In this document: piece by piece, positions 8,151 through 16,623 of the stretch
How the letters are laid out: every line of letters starts with the position of its first letter
Numbering within the stretch: position 1 is the first letter of the stretch
Source of the DNA: Phenylobacterium sp.
Lineage (GTDB): Bacteria > Pseudomonadota > Alphaproteobacteria > Caulobacterales > Caulobacteraceae
Length of the DNA stretch: 64,000 nt
NCBI RefSeq assembly: GCF_004799515.1
Contig: NZ_SSMX01000026.1
Span: forward strand, 372,001-436,000
Direction of reading: 5' to 3'
Program-made: the position numbers and the translations under genes
Notes under the pieces: model-generated
The model's database searches: none
What the model was told of the DNA's origin: nothing
Seen by the model: the letters and a program-made list of their open reading frames with translations, nothing else

Positions 8151-8663
8151 ATGAACCAGCCCTCGACACCTCGACGTCACCACGCCGCGGCCCTGGCGGC
8201 GCTCAGCCTCGGCCTGTCGGCTGGCGGGTCGGCCTGGGCGGCGGATCAGGCCCCGTCCAAGGCCCCGGCGCCGCTCTCCGCAACTGAGCGGGCGCAGCAC
8301 CAGGCGGCGTTCCAGGCCTATACGGACGCCTGGGCCTCGCCGTCCGACGGCCTGCGCCTGCAACGCCTGACCGACAGCCTGGCGGCCGGCATGACCTATC
8401 AGGACGCCTCGGTCCGCGCGGAGGGCGTCGCCGGCGTCAACGCCATGATCGCGGGCTTCCAGCATCAGAGCCCGGGCGTCACCCTGAAGCTCGACGACCT
8501 GCTGCTCTGGGCCGACCATGGCCTGGCCAAGTGGTCGATGATGGATCCCAAGGGCGCGCTGATGATGCACGGTTTCGACGCCATCACCTACGACGCGGCG
8601 GGCCATATCAAGGGCATCGTGGGGTTCTTCGACATTCCGGCGCAGCGGGCCGCGCCGCGCTAG
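8151..8663 (+). CDS. Exported NTF2-like / SnoaL-fold protein
   Basis: A 170-residue protein with a signal peptide ending near S-A-W-A-A-D (about residue 31). The mature part has the layout of the NTF2/SnoaL cone fold: an N-terminal helix with A-F-Q-A-Y-T-D-A-W, a L-A-A-G-M-T-Y-Q-D strand, and a closing F-D-A-I-T-Y-D-A-A-G-H-I-K-G-I-V-G-F-F-D strand pair. Such proteins bind small hydrophobic ligands or catalyse simple isomerisation or hydrolysis; the ligand is unknown. A GAGGAG ribosome site sits just before the ATG. The stop is directly adjacent to the convergent GFA-like gene. Confidence 0.75.
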   Translation: MNQPSTPRRHHAAALAALSLGLSAGGSAWAADQAPSKAPAPLSATERAQHQAAFQAYTDAWASPSDGLRLQRLTDSLAAGMTYQDASVRAEGVAGVNAMIAGFQHQSPGVTLKLDDLLLWADHGLAKWSMMDPKGALMMHGFDAITYDAAGHIKGIVGFFDIPAQRAAPR

Positions 8664-8664
8664 A

Positions 8665-9189
8665 TCACCAGGCGATCTTCGGACGGCGGAAGCCCATGGC
8701 CGCCCAGGCCCAGAGCAGCTTGAACATCAGACCCGGCGGCTGCGCCCCATAGGCGGGGATGGCGTAGGAGAGCGCCACGCCTTCGGGCCTGTCCTTGGTC
8801 ATGATGCGCATCCTGGGCTCGGGCGCCGGCCCCGACAGGCGGTCGCGGAAGACCGTCAGCCAATGGCCGGGGGCGAAGTCCAGGAACATCGGCGACCCGC
8901 AGCAGCCGGCCACCACGCGGCGCGTCGGCGAGTCCGGCTTCAGGCGATAGTCCCGCAGGTTTTGGGCGCCGTGGGCGATCCTCACCCGGTCCTTCCGGTA
9001 GAGGCAGTAGTCCACGCCGCCATCGGCATGGACGGTCCGCGGGGCGCCCAGGTCGTGTTCGAAGGCGTGGCCCGCGGTCCGGCAGCTCTCGCAATAGCAA
9101 GTCACGCTCTGGATCGGCGCGCCGGCGAGGTCGATGGCCGTCTGGCCGCACCGGCAGACGGCCGCGTTGGAGGGATGCGCGTACGCCAT
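8665..9189 (-). CDS. GFA-like cysteine-rich protein (DUF6151 type)
   Basis: A 174-residue relative of the GFA fold. Cysteines that fit the zinc sites are V-C-R-C-G near residue 12, C-Y-C-E-S-C-R-T around residue 31, and G-C-C-G-S-P-M-F in the middle, where canonical GFA proteins have C-x-x-C. It is divergent from a TetR-family gene, with a palindromic operator in the 66-bp gap, so it is probably the main target of that repressor. Its substrate is unknown. Confidence 0.75.
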   Translation of the reverse strand: MAYAHPSNAAVCRCGQTAIDLAGAPIQSVTCYCESCRTAGHAFEHDLGAPRTVHADGGVDYCLYRKDRVRIAHGAQNLRDYRLKPDSPTRRVVAGCCGSPMFLDFAPGHWLTVFRDRLSGPAPEPRMRIMTKDRPEGVALSYAIPAYGAQPPGLMFKLLWAWAAMGFRRPKIAW

Positions 9190-9215
9190 TGGCTTTCCCC
9201 GAGGTCTGATTTAGA

Positions 9216-9230
9216 ACTCGACCGTCCAGT
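9216..9230. promoter_or_regulatory. Predicted TetR operator
   Basis: ACTCGACCGTCCAGT is a 15-bp palindrome of the form ACT-N-GAC-N-GTC-N-AGT (only the centre and one symmetric pair deviate). It sits in the 66-bp gap between the divergent GFA-like gene and the TetR gene, where a repressor would control both. The regulator assignment is inferred from position. Confidence 0.65.
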
Positions 9231-9255
9231 ACTGAGAGTCAACCGGGAGGTTCGA

Positions 9256-9942
9256 ATGGAACGGTCCACGGTGGCCACGACCCACGACGGGGATGCCGGC
9301 GAGCCCGCTGGCCGGACGGCGCGGAAGCGGCGCGCGATCCTGCAGGCGGCGGAGGCCCTGTTCCTGGACCGCGGCTTCGTCGGCGCGAGCGTCGAGGAGG
9401 TGGCGGTCCGCGCCGCGGTCTCGAAGCAGACGGTCTACAAGCAGTTCGAGAGCAAGGCGGCGCTCTTCGTCGCCGTCGTGCGGGCCATGACCGGCGAGGG
9501 GTCGGACCGCGTCCAGGTCGAGATGCGGGACCCGGAGACCGAGGCCGAGGTCGCGGGGGCGCTCATGGGCCATGGCGAGCGGCTGTTGAACGTTGTCCTG
9601 GTCCCGAAGCTGCTGCGGTTGCGGCGCCTGGTGATCTCGGAGACGGACCGTTTTCCGGAACTGGGCCGCGCGCTCTACGAGGGCGGACCCGGGCGGGCCA
9701 TCGCCGGCCTGGCGGCGGCCCTGCGGCGCTGGAGCGACCGCGGGTTCCTGACGCTGGACGACCCGATGGTCGCCGCCACCCAGTTCAACTGGCTGGTGAT
9801 GGGCGATCCGGTCAACCGAGCGATGTTCTTCGGCTCGGTGCATCTCTCGGCGGCCGAGCAGCAGCAGCACCTGGCGCAAAGCGTCGGCGTCTTCCTGGCG
9901 GCCTACGGGCGCCGATCCGCAGCGGACGGAGAGCGGGTCTAG
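9256..9942 (+). CDS. TetR/AcrR family transcriptional regulator
   Basis: A 228-residue regulator. The N-terminal helix-turn-helix spans about residues 20-65: R-R-A-I-L-Q-A-A-E-A-L-F-L-D-R-G-F, then S-V-E-E-V-A-V-R-A-A-V-S-K-Q-T-V-Y-K-Q-F and a K-A-A-L-F helix, all typical of TetR. The C-terminal domain resembles the AcrR-type ligand domain (L-R-R-L-V-I-S-E-T-D-R-F-P-E-L-G-R-A-L-Y-E-G-G-P). The ATG at 9256 follows a GGGAGG ribosome site. It probably represses itself and the divergent GFA-like gene from the palindrome at 9216-9230. The last 4 bp overlap the convergent next gene. Confidence 0.92.
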   Translation: MERSTVATTHDGDAGEPAGRTARKRRAILQAAEALFLDRGFVGASVEEVAVRAAVSKQTVYKQFESKAALFVAVVRAMTGEGSDRVQVEMRDPETEAEVAGALMGHGERLLNVVLVPKLLRLRRLVISETDRFPELGRALYEGGPGRAIAGLAAALRRWSDRGFLTLDDPMVAATQFNWLVMGDPVNRAMFFGSVHLSAAEQQQHLAQSVGVFLAAYGRRSAADGERV

Positions 9943-10403
9943 CCGCCGCGGTCCTGCTTGGTCAGGGCGCGGATCTTGAAGGGCGTCAAGTGGTCCTGGG
10001 CGCAGGCGGCCTCGATGGCCGGCTGGCTCTTCTCGACCGCGGCGACCATCCAGGGCGGCGCCTTGGGGAAGTGCGCCTTCATGTCGGCCAGGCCGGCGGC
10101 GAAGGGGGTGGCGACCTCGCCCGGCAGCGGGTGCGGGTTCAGCGTCATGGTCAGGCCGTGATAGCCGCCGAGCACATCGGGGCCGACGCCCAGGCCCTCG
10201 GCGTTCACCCAGACCGTGCAGGTCGCGGTGGGGAACTGGGCGTGGCGGTTGGCCGCCGAGACCGAGATCAGGTCGCGGCCGTATTCGGCGTCGTCGCCGG
10301 ACTTCGCGGCCGGCGCGCCCATAGCCGCCAATGGCGCCGCGAGCGGCGTCGTTAGGCCCGCGACGGCGCAGGCGGCCCACAGAACGATGCGGTGCTTTTG
10401 CAT
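9939..10403 (-). CDS. Hypothetical exported protein
   Basis: 154 residues starting at the ATG at 10403. A signal peptide runs to about residue 30 (W-A-A-C-A-V-A-G-L-T-T-P-L-A-A-P-L-A-A). The mature part contains two cysteines (A-T-C-T-V-W-V-N-A-E-G and E-A-A-C-A-Q-D) that could form a periplasmic disulfide. I do not recognise the family. The leader carries the AAGCTTGGGG element seen before other exported-protein genes in this window. The 3' end overlaps the TetR gene by 4 bp. Confidence 0.7.
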   Translation of the reverse strand: MQKHRIVLWAACAVAGLTTPLAAPLAAMGAPAAKSGDDAEYGRDLISVSAANRHAQFPTATCTVWVNAEGLGVGPDVLGGYHGLTMTLNPHPLPGEVATPFAAGLADMKAHFPKAPPWMVAAVEKSQPAIEAACAQDHLTPFKIRALTKQDRGG

Positions 10404-10410
10404 TCCTTGT

Positions 10411-10436
10411 TTGCTCCCCAAGCTTTGCCGTTGACC
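10411..10436 (-). promoter_or_regulatory. GCAAAGCTTGGGG leader element (copy 1)
   Basis: On the minus strand the sequence GGTC, four bases, GCAAAGCTTGGGGAG precedes the ATG at 10403 by a few bases. The GGGG part probably serves as the ribosome site. The same arrangement occurs at 16469-16494 and 26611-26636. Confidence 0.4.
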
Positions 10437-10491
10437 TTGATGAAGATCACGGCGGAAGTTCGTCCGTGGCCTGTCCGTCGGGTTTCGTCGT

Positions 10492-10686
10492 CTATCGTCC
10501 AAGGTCGGCGCCTCGCAACAGGAACTCCGGGTCGGCCACCGCCGCGCGGTCTCCCGTGTCGTCCAGCAAGACTTCGAGAACGGCGATCAACCCCCGTTGA
10601 ATCTGAGCGTTGTCGGCCAGCCTGGAGGCCCGCAGTTCGAGCAGGCTCGCCAAGAGTTGGCGGCGGCGGTCGTCACTGAACAGCAT
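10492..10686 (-). CDS. Small hypothetical protein
   Basis: A 64-residue protein started at the ATG at 10686, which has GGAG at the right distance. It reads as a charged helical protein (R-R-R-Q-L-L-A-S-L-L-E-L-R-A-S-R-L-A and Q-R-G-L-I-A-V-L-E-V-L-L-D-D) without a signal peptide or membrane segment. No family is recognised. Its reality rests on the ribosome site and codon use only. Confidence 0.4.
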   Translation of the reverse strand: MLFSDDRRRQLLASLLELRASRLADNAQIQRGLIAVLEVLLDDTGDRAAVADPEFLLRGADLGR

Positions 10687-10747
10687 CAAGCACTCCATTG
10701 GGAGACGCCGCCGCGAAGCCCGGCGGTATCTCGATTTGATCTAGAAC

Positions 10748-10764
10748 ATATCACTAGATGATAT
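10748..10764. promoter_or_regulatory. Short AT-rich palindrome upstream of the ClC gene
   Basis: ATATCA-5-TGATAT lies 49-65 bp upstream of the ClC start codon in an otherwise GC-rich region. It could be an operator or overlap the promoter. The arms are only 6 bp, so the call is tentative. Confidence 0.35.
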
Positions 10765-10812
10765 AAATGCGCCGTTCCAATCCGAATCCTCAAGACCGGC
10801 CGCCACAAAAAC

Positions 10813-12669
10813 ATGACCCAGACCTCGGTTCGCTCCGGCGGACGCCGCCCCGCCAGACGCCCAAAGGAAACCAGCCTGGAGGCTGAGGAACGGCAGCGCC
10901 TGGCCTTGCCCGTGATCTCGCTGCTGGCCCTGGCGCTGGGGATCGTCACCGGCTTCGGCGCGGTGCTGTTCCGCGACCTGATCGGATTGATCCACAACCT
11001 GTTCTTCACCGGCCATCTGGCGCTGCACTACGACGCCAATGTGTTCACAGCCCCGACGCCGTGGGGCGCGCTGGTGATCCTGGTCCCGGTGGTGGGCGCG
11101 GTGGGCGTCACCTTCCTGGTCAGCAACTTCGCGCCGGAGGCCAAAGGCCACGGCGTGCCGGAAGTCATGGAAGCCATCTACTACCGCGGCGGGGTGATCC
11201 GGCCGGTCGTGGCGCTGGTGAAGTCGCTGGCTTCGGCGCTGGCCATCGGCAGCGGCTCGTCGGTGGGCCGCGAGGGACCGATCATCCAGATCGGCTCGGC
11301 TCTGGGCTCGACGCTGGGACAGATCGTGCGGATGCCTGCCGGCCAGCGGATCGCCCTGGTGGCCGCGGGCGCGGGCGCGGGCATCGCGTCGACCTTCAAC
11401 ACCCCGATCGGCGGGGTCATGTTCGCCATCGAGCTGATGATGCCGGAGGTCAGCGTCGAGACCTTCCTGCCGGTGGCGATCTCCACAGGCGCGGCGACCT
11501 TCGTGGGGCGCTGGTTCTTCGGCGATGCGCCAGCGTTCCTGGTGCCGCCGCTGCAGGCCATGGCGGTCGACCCGAGCGCGATCCTGGTGCTGGCGATGTT
11601 CGCGGTGCTGGGGGCCATCACCGGAGTCGCCGCGGCCGGCTTCATCCGCTCGCTGCACCTGGCGGAGGACCTCTTCGATCGGATCAAGCCACGCTATCTG
11701 CGCCACATGCTGGGCATGCTGGGGGTGGGCGGGCTCATGTACCTGCTGTTCCGCACGCTGGGGCAGTACTACGTCGACGGGGTCGGCTATGCGACGGTGC
11801 AGGCGATCCTGTCGAACCAGGCGACAGCGTTCTGGCTGCTGGGCCTGTTGTTCCTCTGCAAGGTGCTGGCGACGTCGCTCAGCCTGGGTTCGGGGTCGTC
11901 AGGCGGCATCTTCTCGCCGTCGCTCTACATGGGGGCGACCCTGGGCGGCGGGTTCGCGGCCCTGCTCAACTGGGCGGGTCTGCCGGTCCCGCTGAGCGTG
12001 CCGGCCTTCGCCATGGTGGGCATGGGGGCCATGGTCGGCGGCGGCACCGGGGCAGTGATGACCGCGGTCACCATGATCTTCGAGATGACCCTCGACTACT
12101 CCATCGTCATGCCGATGATCGTGGCCGTGGCGATGAGCATCGGCGTGCGCCGGGTGCTCAGCCCGGAGAACATCTACACCCTGAGGCTGGTGCGCCGCGG
12201 CCGGGCGATCCCCAAGGCGCGCCACGCCAACATGTTCCTGGTGCACGCCGCGCGCGAGGTGATGGACACCGATATCGAGGTGCTGCCTTCGGATGCGAGC
12301 TTCGACGGCTACCTCAGCCGCCCGGAGCACGGCGGGCGGCTGCGCCACCTGGTGGTGAGCCAGAAGGGACGAATCTATGGGGTGCTGCGGGTGAACACCG
12401 GCCTGGGGCGCGGCCTGGAAGGTTCCCACACCGGCGCGACCCTCGGCGAGGTCGCCAGCCGCAACTTCACCGTGGTCAGCGAGGACGACGTGGTCTTCGA
12501 CGTGATCCGCCGTATGGCGCGCCGCGACGCGGGGATGGCGGTGGTGATCCGCGGCCGCGGCGTGCCGCGCGCCGCCGACGTGGTGGGCCTGATCAGCAAG
12601 GAGCACGTCGCCGATTCCGTCGCCGCGACGGTCAGCACCTATCCACGCCGCGACCGGACGCCCACCTGA
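10813..12669 (+). CDS. ClC-type chloride channel/transporter with C-terminal CBS region
   Basis: A 618-residue integral membrane protein. The ClC selectivity-filter motifs are visible: G-S-G-S-S-V-G-R-E-G-P at about residues 150-160 including the gating glutamate, the helix-N G-S-G-S-S-G-G-I-F-S-P-S-L region at about 360, and many hydrophobic helices between. The last ~150 residues form a soluble region with CBS-type pieces (V-M-D-T-D-I-E-V-L-P-S-D-A-S and A-S-R-N-F-T-V-V-S-E-D-D-V-V-F-D-V-I-R-R-M), which bind adenosyl nucleotides in related proteins. It moves chloride across the inner membrane; channel or H+/Cl- exchange cannot be settled here. Confidence 0.92.
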   Translation: MTQTSVRSGGRRPARRPKETSLEAEERQRLALPVISLLALALGIVTGFGAVLFRDLIGLIHNLFFTGHLALHYDANVFTAPTPWGALVILVPVVGAVGVTFLVSNFAPEAKGHGVPEVMEAIYYRGGVIRPVVALVKSLASALAIGSGSSVGREGPIIQIGSALGSTLGQIVRMPAGQRIALVAAGAGAGIASTFNTPIGGVMFAIELMMPEVSVETFLPVAISTGAATFVGRWFFGDAPAFLVPPLQAMAVDPSAILVLAMFAVLGAITGVAAAGFIRSLHLAEDLFDRIKPRYLRHMLGMLGVGGLMYLLFRTLGQYYVDGVGYATVQAILSNQATAFWLLGLLFLCKVLATSLSLGSGSSGGIFSPSLYMGATLGGGFAALLNWAGLPVPLSVPAFAMVGMGAMVGGGTGAVMTAVTMIFEMTLDYSIVMPMIVAVAMSIGVRRVLSPENIYTLRLVRRGRAIPKARHANMFLVHAAREVMDTDIEVLPSDASFDGYLSRPEHGGRLRHLVVSQKGRIYGVLRVNTGLGRGLEGSHTGATLGEVASRNFTVVSEDDVVFDVIRRMARRDAGMAVVIRGRGVPRAADVVGLISKEHVADSVAATVSTYPRRDRTPT

Positions 12670-12708
12670 CGCCGCACACCGACGCCACCGGGCGAGCGGC
12701 GGACGGCG

Positions 12709-13185
12709 TCAGCGACGGGCCGTCGCCGGGATCGGCGCGGCGGACGATCGGGGGCCAGCCGCGAAGCGCACGCCGATCTCATCTTCAGGCAGGACGGGGT
12801 CGACGATTTCGATGGAGCCCTCCGGCGCCGACCAGGCCTGGGTCACGCGGGGCAGGGCGCCGATTTCGCTCTTCACCGTGTCACGCACCAGGCGGACGGA
12901 CGGCCCGTAGCGTTGCGTGAAATCGCGCACCAGGGCGTCGTAGCCGTCGAGCGAGATTTCCGCGGCTATCTGGACGAGCCGGCCGTTGGCGAACCCGTAG
13001 CGCAGGCGATCGAGCCGATAGTTTTCGTCGAACGGGAAGGTGACCGGCAGGTTGAGTTTTCCGATGGCGTCGACATAGGCGCAGACCACCAGACCGGCGT
13101 CGCGCTCCGCCGCCGTCGGCGCCAGGCCATCGTGGCCGATATTGTCGGAGCAGACGGCACGGGTGTTCGGCGAGAGCTGGCCCAC
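12709..13185 (-). CDS. Hypothetical protein
   Basis: 158 residues from a GTG start at 13185. The middle has V-C-A-Y-V-D-A-I-G-K-L-N-L-P-V-T-F and N-Y-R-L-D-R-L-R-Y-G-F-A-N-G-R-L, followed by A-L-V-R-D-F-T-Q-R-Y-G-P, the layout of small exported proteins that report on a beta-sheet core. No signal peptide is visible from this start; the true start may be further upstream or the leader may be altered. The family is not recognised. A conspicuous AT-rich inverted repeat lies 34-62 bp upstream. Confidence 0.6.
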   Translation of the reverse strand: MGQLSPNTRAVCSDNIGHDGLAPTAAERDAGLVVCAYVDAIGKLNLPVTFPFDENYRLDRLRYGFANGRLVQIAAEISLDGYDALVRDFTQRYGPSVRLVRDTVKSEIGALPRVTQAWSAPEGSIEIVDPVLPEDEIGVRFAAGPRSSAAPIPATARR

Positions 13186-13218
13186 CGCCTCCCCACGAAG
13201 CGTTCCCGAGCGTCAGCG

Positions 13219-13247
13219 CCAAATATATCCTGCCACGATATATTTGG
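13219..13247. promoter_or_regulatory. AT-rich inverted repeat with perfect 11-bp arms
   Basis: CCAAATATATC at 13219-13229 and GATATATTTGG at 13237-13247 are exact reverse complements around a 7-bp spacer. The composition is far from the ~70 % GC surroundings. It sits 34-62 bp upstream of the hypothetical gene at 12709-13185, so an operator is the likely role. ATATATC half-sites recall PadR-type operators, but no PadR gene is in the window. Confidence 0.55.
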
Positions 13248-13330
13248 CCGGATCATGGCGATAGCCGGCCGGCCGAGGCCGCACCGGCGCGGCTAGAGTC
13301 CGTACTCAATAGGATTGCCCTCGGACGTCC

Positions 13331-13451
13331 AAAAAGCCCGTCATCCCGGCCGTAGCGAAGCGGAGAAGCCGGGACCCAGGGGATCCAGGCTGTGCGGCAG
13401 GCCCTGGGTCCCGGCTCGACGTTGCAGGCCGTCCGGGATGACAGAGCTTTT
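13331..13451. repeat. Dispersed palindromic intergenic element, GTCATCCCGG type
   Basis: A nested inverted repeat fills much of the 316-bp stretch between genes (13186-13501). The arms GTCATCCCGG (13340-13349) and CCGGGATGAC (13433-13442) enclose a second pair, GCCGGGACCCAGG (13368-13380) and CCTGGGTCCCGGC (13403-13415), with AAAAGC and GCTTTT at the outer ends. Elements of this wording are widespread between genes in Caulobacterales. It could fold at the RNA level and end transcription from both sides. Confidence 0.7.
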
Positions 13452-13501
13452 AAGCGGCTGATATTTCTCAGATTACCGGCGCGTCCAACTGGGTCTGGAC
13501 C

Positions 13502-16462
13502 CTAGTCGCCGGTCTTCGCGGTTTCCGTCTTCGTGGGCTCGGTCTTGGCCGCCTCCGGCTTCGGCGGGGTCCCGGCGTCGAGATGGTCCCAGTTCAGGAT
13601 GGCGTTGAAGCCCAGGAAATAGGACCCCTGGGTCTGCCAGCGCCAGTAGGGGCGCAGGCCGAACAGCACCATGTGGCCCTTGCCGTCGGGCACGTCGACG
13701 ATCAGCGCCTTGCGGGTCAACGCGCCGCCGCCTTCCAACAGGCCGGAGAGCAAGATCGAGTCCGCCTGGCCGGGGAAGGCCATGACCGTGCGCGGCCGTT
13801 GCGTGGGCTCCGCGCCGCCCTGGCGCGAGGCGGGCGGGGCGGTCTCGACGGGGGCGGCCGGCTCGGCGGCGGGCTTGGCCGAGGGGTCGGGCAGCCAGGG
13901 CGAGACGTGGGCGGCGACCGCGTTCGGGGTGATGTTCTGGGCGAGGCGTCCGCCCGCGCCGCCGGCCGCGCCGCCGCCGCCGAAACCGTTCTGGCCGGGC
14001 GCAGCCACGGTGATCACCGGGGCGTCGGCGAAGTAGATCGGCAGCTCCTTGCCGGCATAGCCGTAGGCGATCGGGCTGGCCTGGTCGGTGAAGACGCCGC
14101 GCATGATCGCGCCCTTGGTGTAGAGGTCGGCCGGGGCGGTGACGCTGACGCCGGCGGCCACGCCGTAGTTGGCCAGCAGCTCCACCGTCGAGCCGTCGCC
14201 GATCAGGACGCCGCCCGCCTTCACAAACTTCTGCAACTCGGCCAGGCCGTCGGCGCCCAGGCCACCGCGGATGTCGTCGGCGGAGTCGAGGACGCCGAGG
14301 TTCGGGGTCAGGTCGGACTTCTTGTAGGGGATCGGCACGTCGCCATTCATGGCCACGCCGACGATCTGGTCGCGGGCGCTGGAGCCCACGGTCGGATAGA
14401 GGATGACGTCGAACCGCTTCCTGAGGTCGCCCAGGCGGGCCTTGGTGTCGGCCATGTAGGTGTAGGGCACGCCGTAGTGGTCGAGCGCCGCGCGCCACCA
14501 GCCCTCGTCCTGGGTTCTGAGCCAGGAGTGCAGGTAGCCGATGCGCGGGATGGTCAGCGGATGGCTTTTCACCGTCGGCGCGGCCTCCACCGCCTCGCCC
14601 TTCAGGCCGAGGTCGGCGGCGGCCTTCTCGACGGCGGCGCGGGGTGCGTCGGGGATGATGAAGGTCCCGGCGGCGTAGTGCTTGCCGCCAGCGTCGAAGG
14701 CCTGCTCGGCGGCCAGCATCCTCACGTCCTTCAGCCGGAAGCGGAAGGTGACGAGCTCGTTGTCGCCGGTGTGGTCGACCAGGATGGTCTTGCCGGCGCC
14801 AGAGATCACACCCTTGGACGTCACGTCGGCGGTGAGCAGGGTCATCGGCTGCTTCAGGACCGCCGGGTCATGCACCGTCTTCATGGCGACGTTGCGCATG
14901 TAGGACATGGTCCAGCCGGTGTCGTCGTAGGGCCGGGGATTGGCCGCCGGGTAGTTCTGGATGCTGAAATAGAGGTCGGCCAGCGTGCGGTAGGGCTGGT
15001 CGGCGCGGATGACATAGTCGCCGGGGACGACCTTGACCCCGCCGGCGGTGAAGGCGGCGTCGGCGACGCTGACCTCCAGGCCCTGGCGGCGCACGTCGTT
15101 GATCATGTCGGCGACGTTCAGCCTGGCGGTCTGGTCGGCGGGGATCACCCAGGCGTTGACGGCCCCGGTCCTGCCGCCCTCCACCGCATGCTGCGACTTC
15201 ACATAGTAGGTGTCGAGGTAGGTCTCGCGGTCCTTGGCCACGCGGTCCAGCGCGATCAGCAAGGCCGATTCCTGGATGTTGGTGTTGTTGCGCGGGCCCC
15301 AGTCGACGGAGGGCAGCGGCGGGTTCTGGCGGTACCACTCGCGGCTGGTGGTGGTGGGCGGCAGCTTCAGGTCCTTCTGGATGTCGGGACCGTAGCTCTG
15401 CACCTCATAGAACCGCCCGAAGGAGTTGTGGGCGTTGGCGATCCAGAACAGGTAGTTGGGCACCCAGCCGTCATAGTAGCCGTAGGTGAAGACGCCGGGG
15501 ACGCCGCGCTTGGCCATCTCCGTCAGCTCGGTCCCGGCCAGCAGCCACCACTCCTGCGACTGCACCGGATCCAGCGCCGGGTTGTACGGCCCCGTGCCGG
15601 TGGAGACGTAGAGGTAGGACTGCGCCTCATGCAGGTCGTGCAGCACGGTCGGATGCCATTCCAGGACGCCGGCGGTGATGTTCTGGGTCAACTTCAGGTA
15701 CTGGCCCATGCCGTCGCGGTTGTTGTCGTGGGCGACGTACTTGCCCCAGTAGACCAGGGGCGGCTTCGGCTTCCCGGTCTTCTTGCCGTAGTAGTAGGTG
15801 TCGACGATCTTCTCGCGGCCATCGACCTCGACCACCGGGGTGATGAAGACGATCTCGTTCTTGCGGATGTTCTGGACGAGGGGCGTCTCCTCGATCGCCA
15901 GGCGGTAGGCGAGCTCGATCAGCATCTCCGGCCCGCCGGTCTCGGGCGAGTGGATGCCGCTGGTGATCCAGTAGATCGGCTTGGCGGTCTTGATGATCGC
16001 CTTGGCCTGGTCCGGCGTCGTTTTGCGCGGATCGCCCAGGGCGGCGAGCTGGGCCTTGTATTTGTCTAGGTCCTTCAGCGTCGCCTCGTCGGCGATGGCG
16101 ATGACCACCTGGTCGCGGCCTTCCTCGGACTTGCCGACCGTCCAGAACTTCACGCGCGGCGAGGTCTTGGCCAGCTCCTGGTAGTAGCGCTCGATGTCCT
16201 TGGCGTAGGTCAGCTCGCCGGGCGCGCCGGGGATGCGGCCGAAGAACTTCAGCGGCGAGGGCACGGTGTCCGAGGCCGGCATATGGTCGACCAGCTCGGT
16301 GGTGAAGCGCGGGTCGACCAGGTATTTCTTGATGAGGGCGGTGTAGGCCTCGTCCTGCGGCTGGACGGGCGCCGGGCTCTGGGCGTGGGCCAGGGAGGCG
16401 GAAGCGAAGACAACCGCCAGGACCAAGGCGGCCGCGCGGGCCAAACGCCGGTACTCGATCAC
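13502..16462 (-). CDS. Exported M14-family zinc carboxypeptidase
   Basis: 986 residues from a GTG start at 16462, which has GGGGG at ribosome-site distance; an in-frame upstream extension lacks a signal sequence. A signal peptide ends near S-L-A-H-A-Q. The N-terminal 400 residues are an M14 peptidase domain with the zinc motif H-S-P-E at about residue 171 and a later histidine in V-L-H-D-L-H-E-A at about 275. The C-terminal part (L-R-K-R-F-D-V-I-L-Y-P and G-G-V-L-I-G-D-G-S) resembles the class-I amidotransferase-like domains attached to large exported M14 proteins. It likely digests peptides in the periplasm or outside the cell. Confidence 0.88.
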   Translation of the reverse strand: MIEYRRLARAAALVLAVVFASASLAHAQSPAPVQPQDEAYTALIKKYLVDPRFTTELVDHMPASDTVPSPLKFFGRIPGAPGELTYAKDIERYYQELAKTSPRVKFWTVGKSEEGRDQVVIAIADEATLKDLDKYKAQLAALGDPRKTTPDQAKAIIKTAKPIYWITSGIHSPETGGPEMLIELAYRLAIEETPLVQNIRKNEIVFITPVVEVDGREKIVDTYYYGKKTGKPKPPLVYWGKYVAHDNNRDGMGQYLKLTQNITAGVLEWHPTVLHDLHEAQSYLYVSTGTGPYNPALDPVQSQEWWLLAGTELTEMAKRGVPGVFTYGYYDGWVPNYLFWIANAHNSFGRFYEVQSYGPDIQKDLKLPPTTTSREWYRQNPPLPSVDWGPRNNTNIQESALLIALDRVAKDRETYLDTYYVKSQHAVEGGRTGAVNAWVIPADQTARLNVADMINDVRRQGLEVSVADAAFTAGGVKVVPGDYVIRADQPYRTLADLYFSIQNYPAANPRPYDDTGWTMSYMRNVAMKTVHDPAVLKQPMTLLTADVTSKGVISGAGKTILVDHTGDNELVTFRFRLKDVRMLAAEQAFDAGGKHYAAGTFIIPDAPRAAVEKAAADLGLKGEAVEAAPTVKSHPLTIPRIGYLHSWLRTQDEGWWRAALDHYGVPYTYMADTKARLGDLRKRFDVILYPTVGSSARDQIVGVAMNGDVPIPYKKSDLTPNLGVLDSADDIRGGLGADGLAELQKFVKAGGVLIGDGSTVELLANYGVAAGVSVTAPADLYTKGAIMRGVFTDQASPIAYGYAGKELPIYFADAPVITVAAPGQNGFGGGGAAGGAGGRLAQNITPNAVAAHVSPWLPDPSAKPAAEPAAPVETAPPASRQGGAEPTQRPRTVMAFPGQADSILLSGLLEGGGALTRKALIVDVPDGKGHMVLFGLRPYWRWQTQGSYFLGFNAILNWDHLDAGTPPKPEAAKTEPTKTETAKTGD

Positions 16463-16468
16463 GTCGGA

Positions 16469-16494
16469 ACACCCCCAAGCTTTGCCGCGCGACC
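16469..16494 (-). promoter_or_regulatory. GCAAAGCTTGGGG leader element (copy 2)
   Basis: On the minus strand GGTC, five bases, GCAAAGCTTGGGGG precedes the GTG start of the M14 gene. The G-run supplies the ribosome site. It matches copies at 10411-10436 and 26611-26636. Confidence 0.4.
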
Positions 16495-16623
16495 TTAGCG
16501 TGAAACGGGCGTGGGGAGGCAAGGGGGCGCGGATCGGGCGGGCAATCCTCCCGCGGATCATCCCCAGCCGCGGCGTCTATGGGTCCCGGTCTTCACCCGC
16601 GGCGAAACCGGGATAACGCCCGC

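Noticed and set aside
13583..16069. An 828-codon open frame on the plus strand opposite the M14 peptidase
   Set aside because: It is a composition shadow of the minus-strand gene, which has a signal peptide and zinc ligands. The plus-strand product has no recognisable motif.
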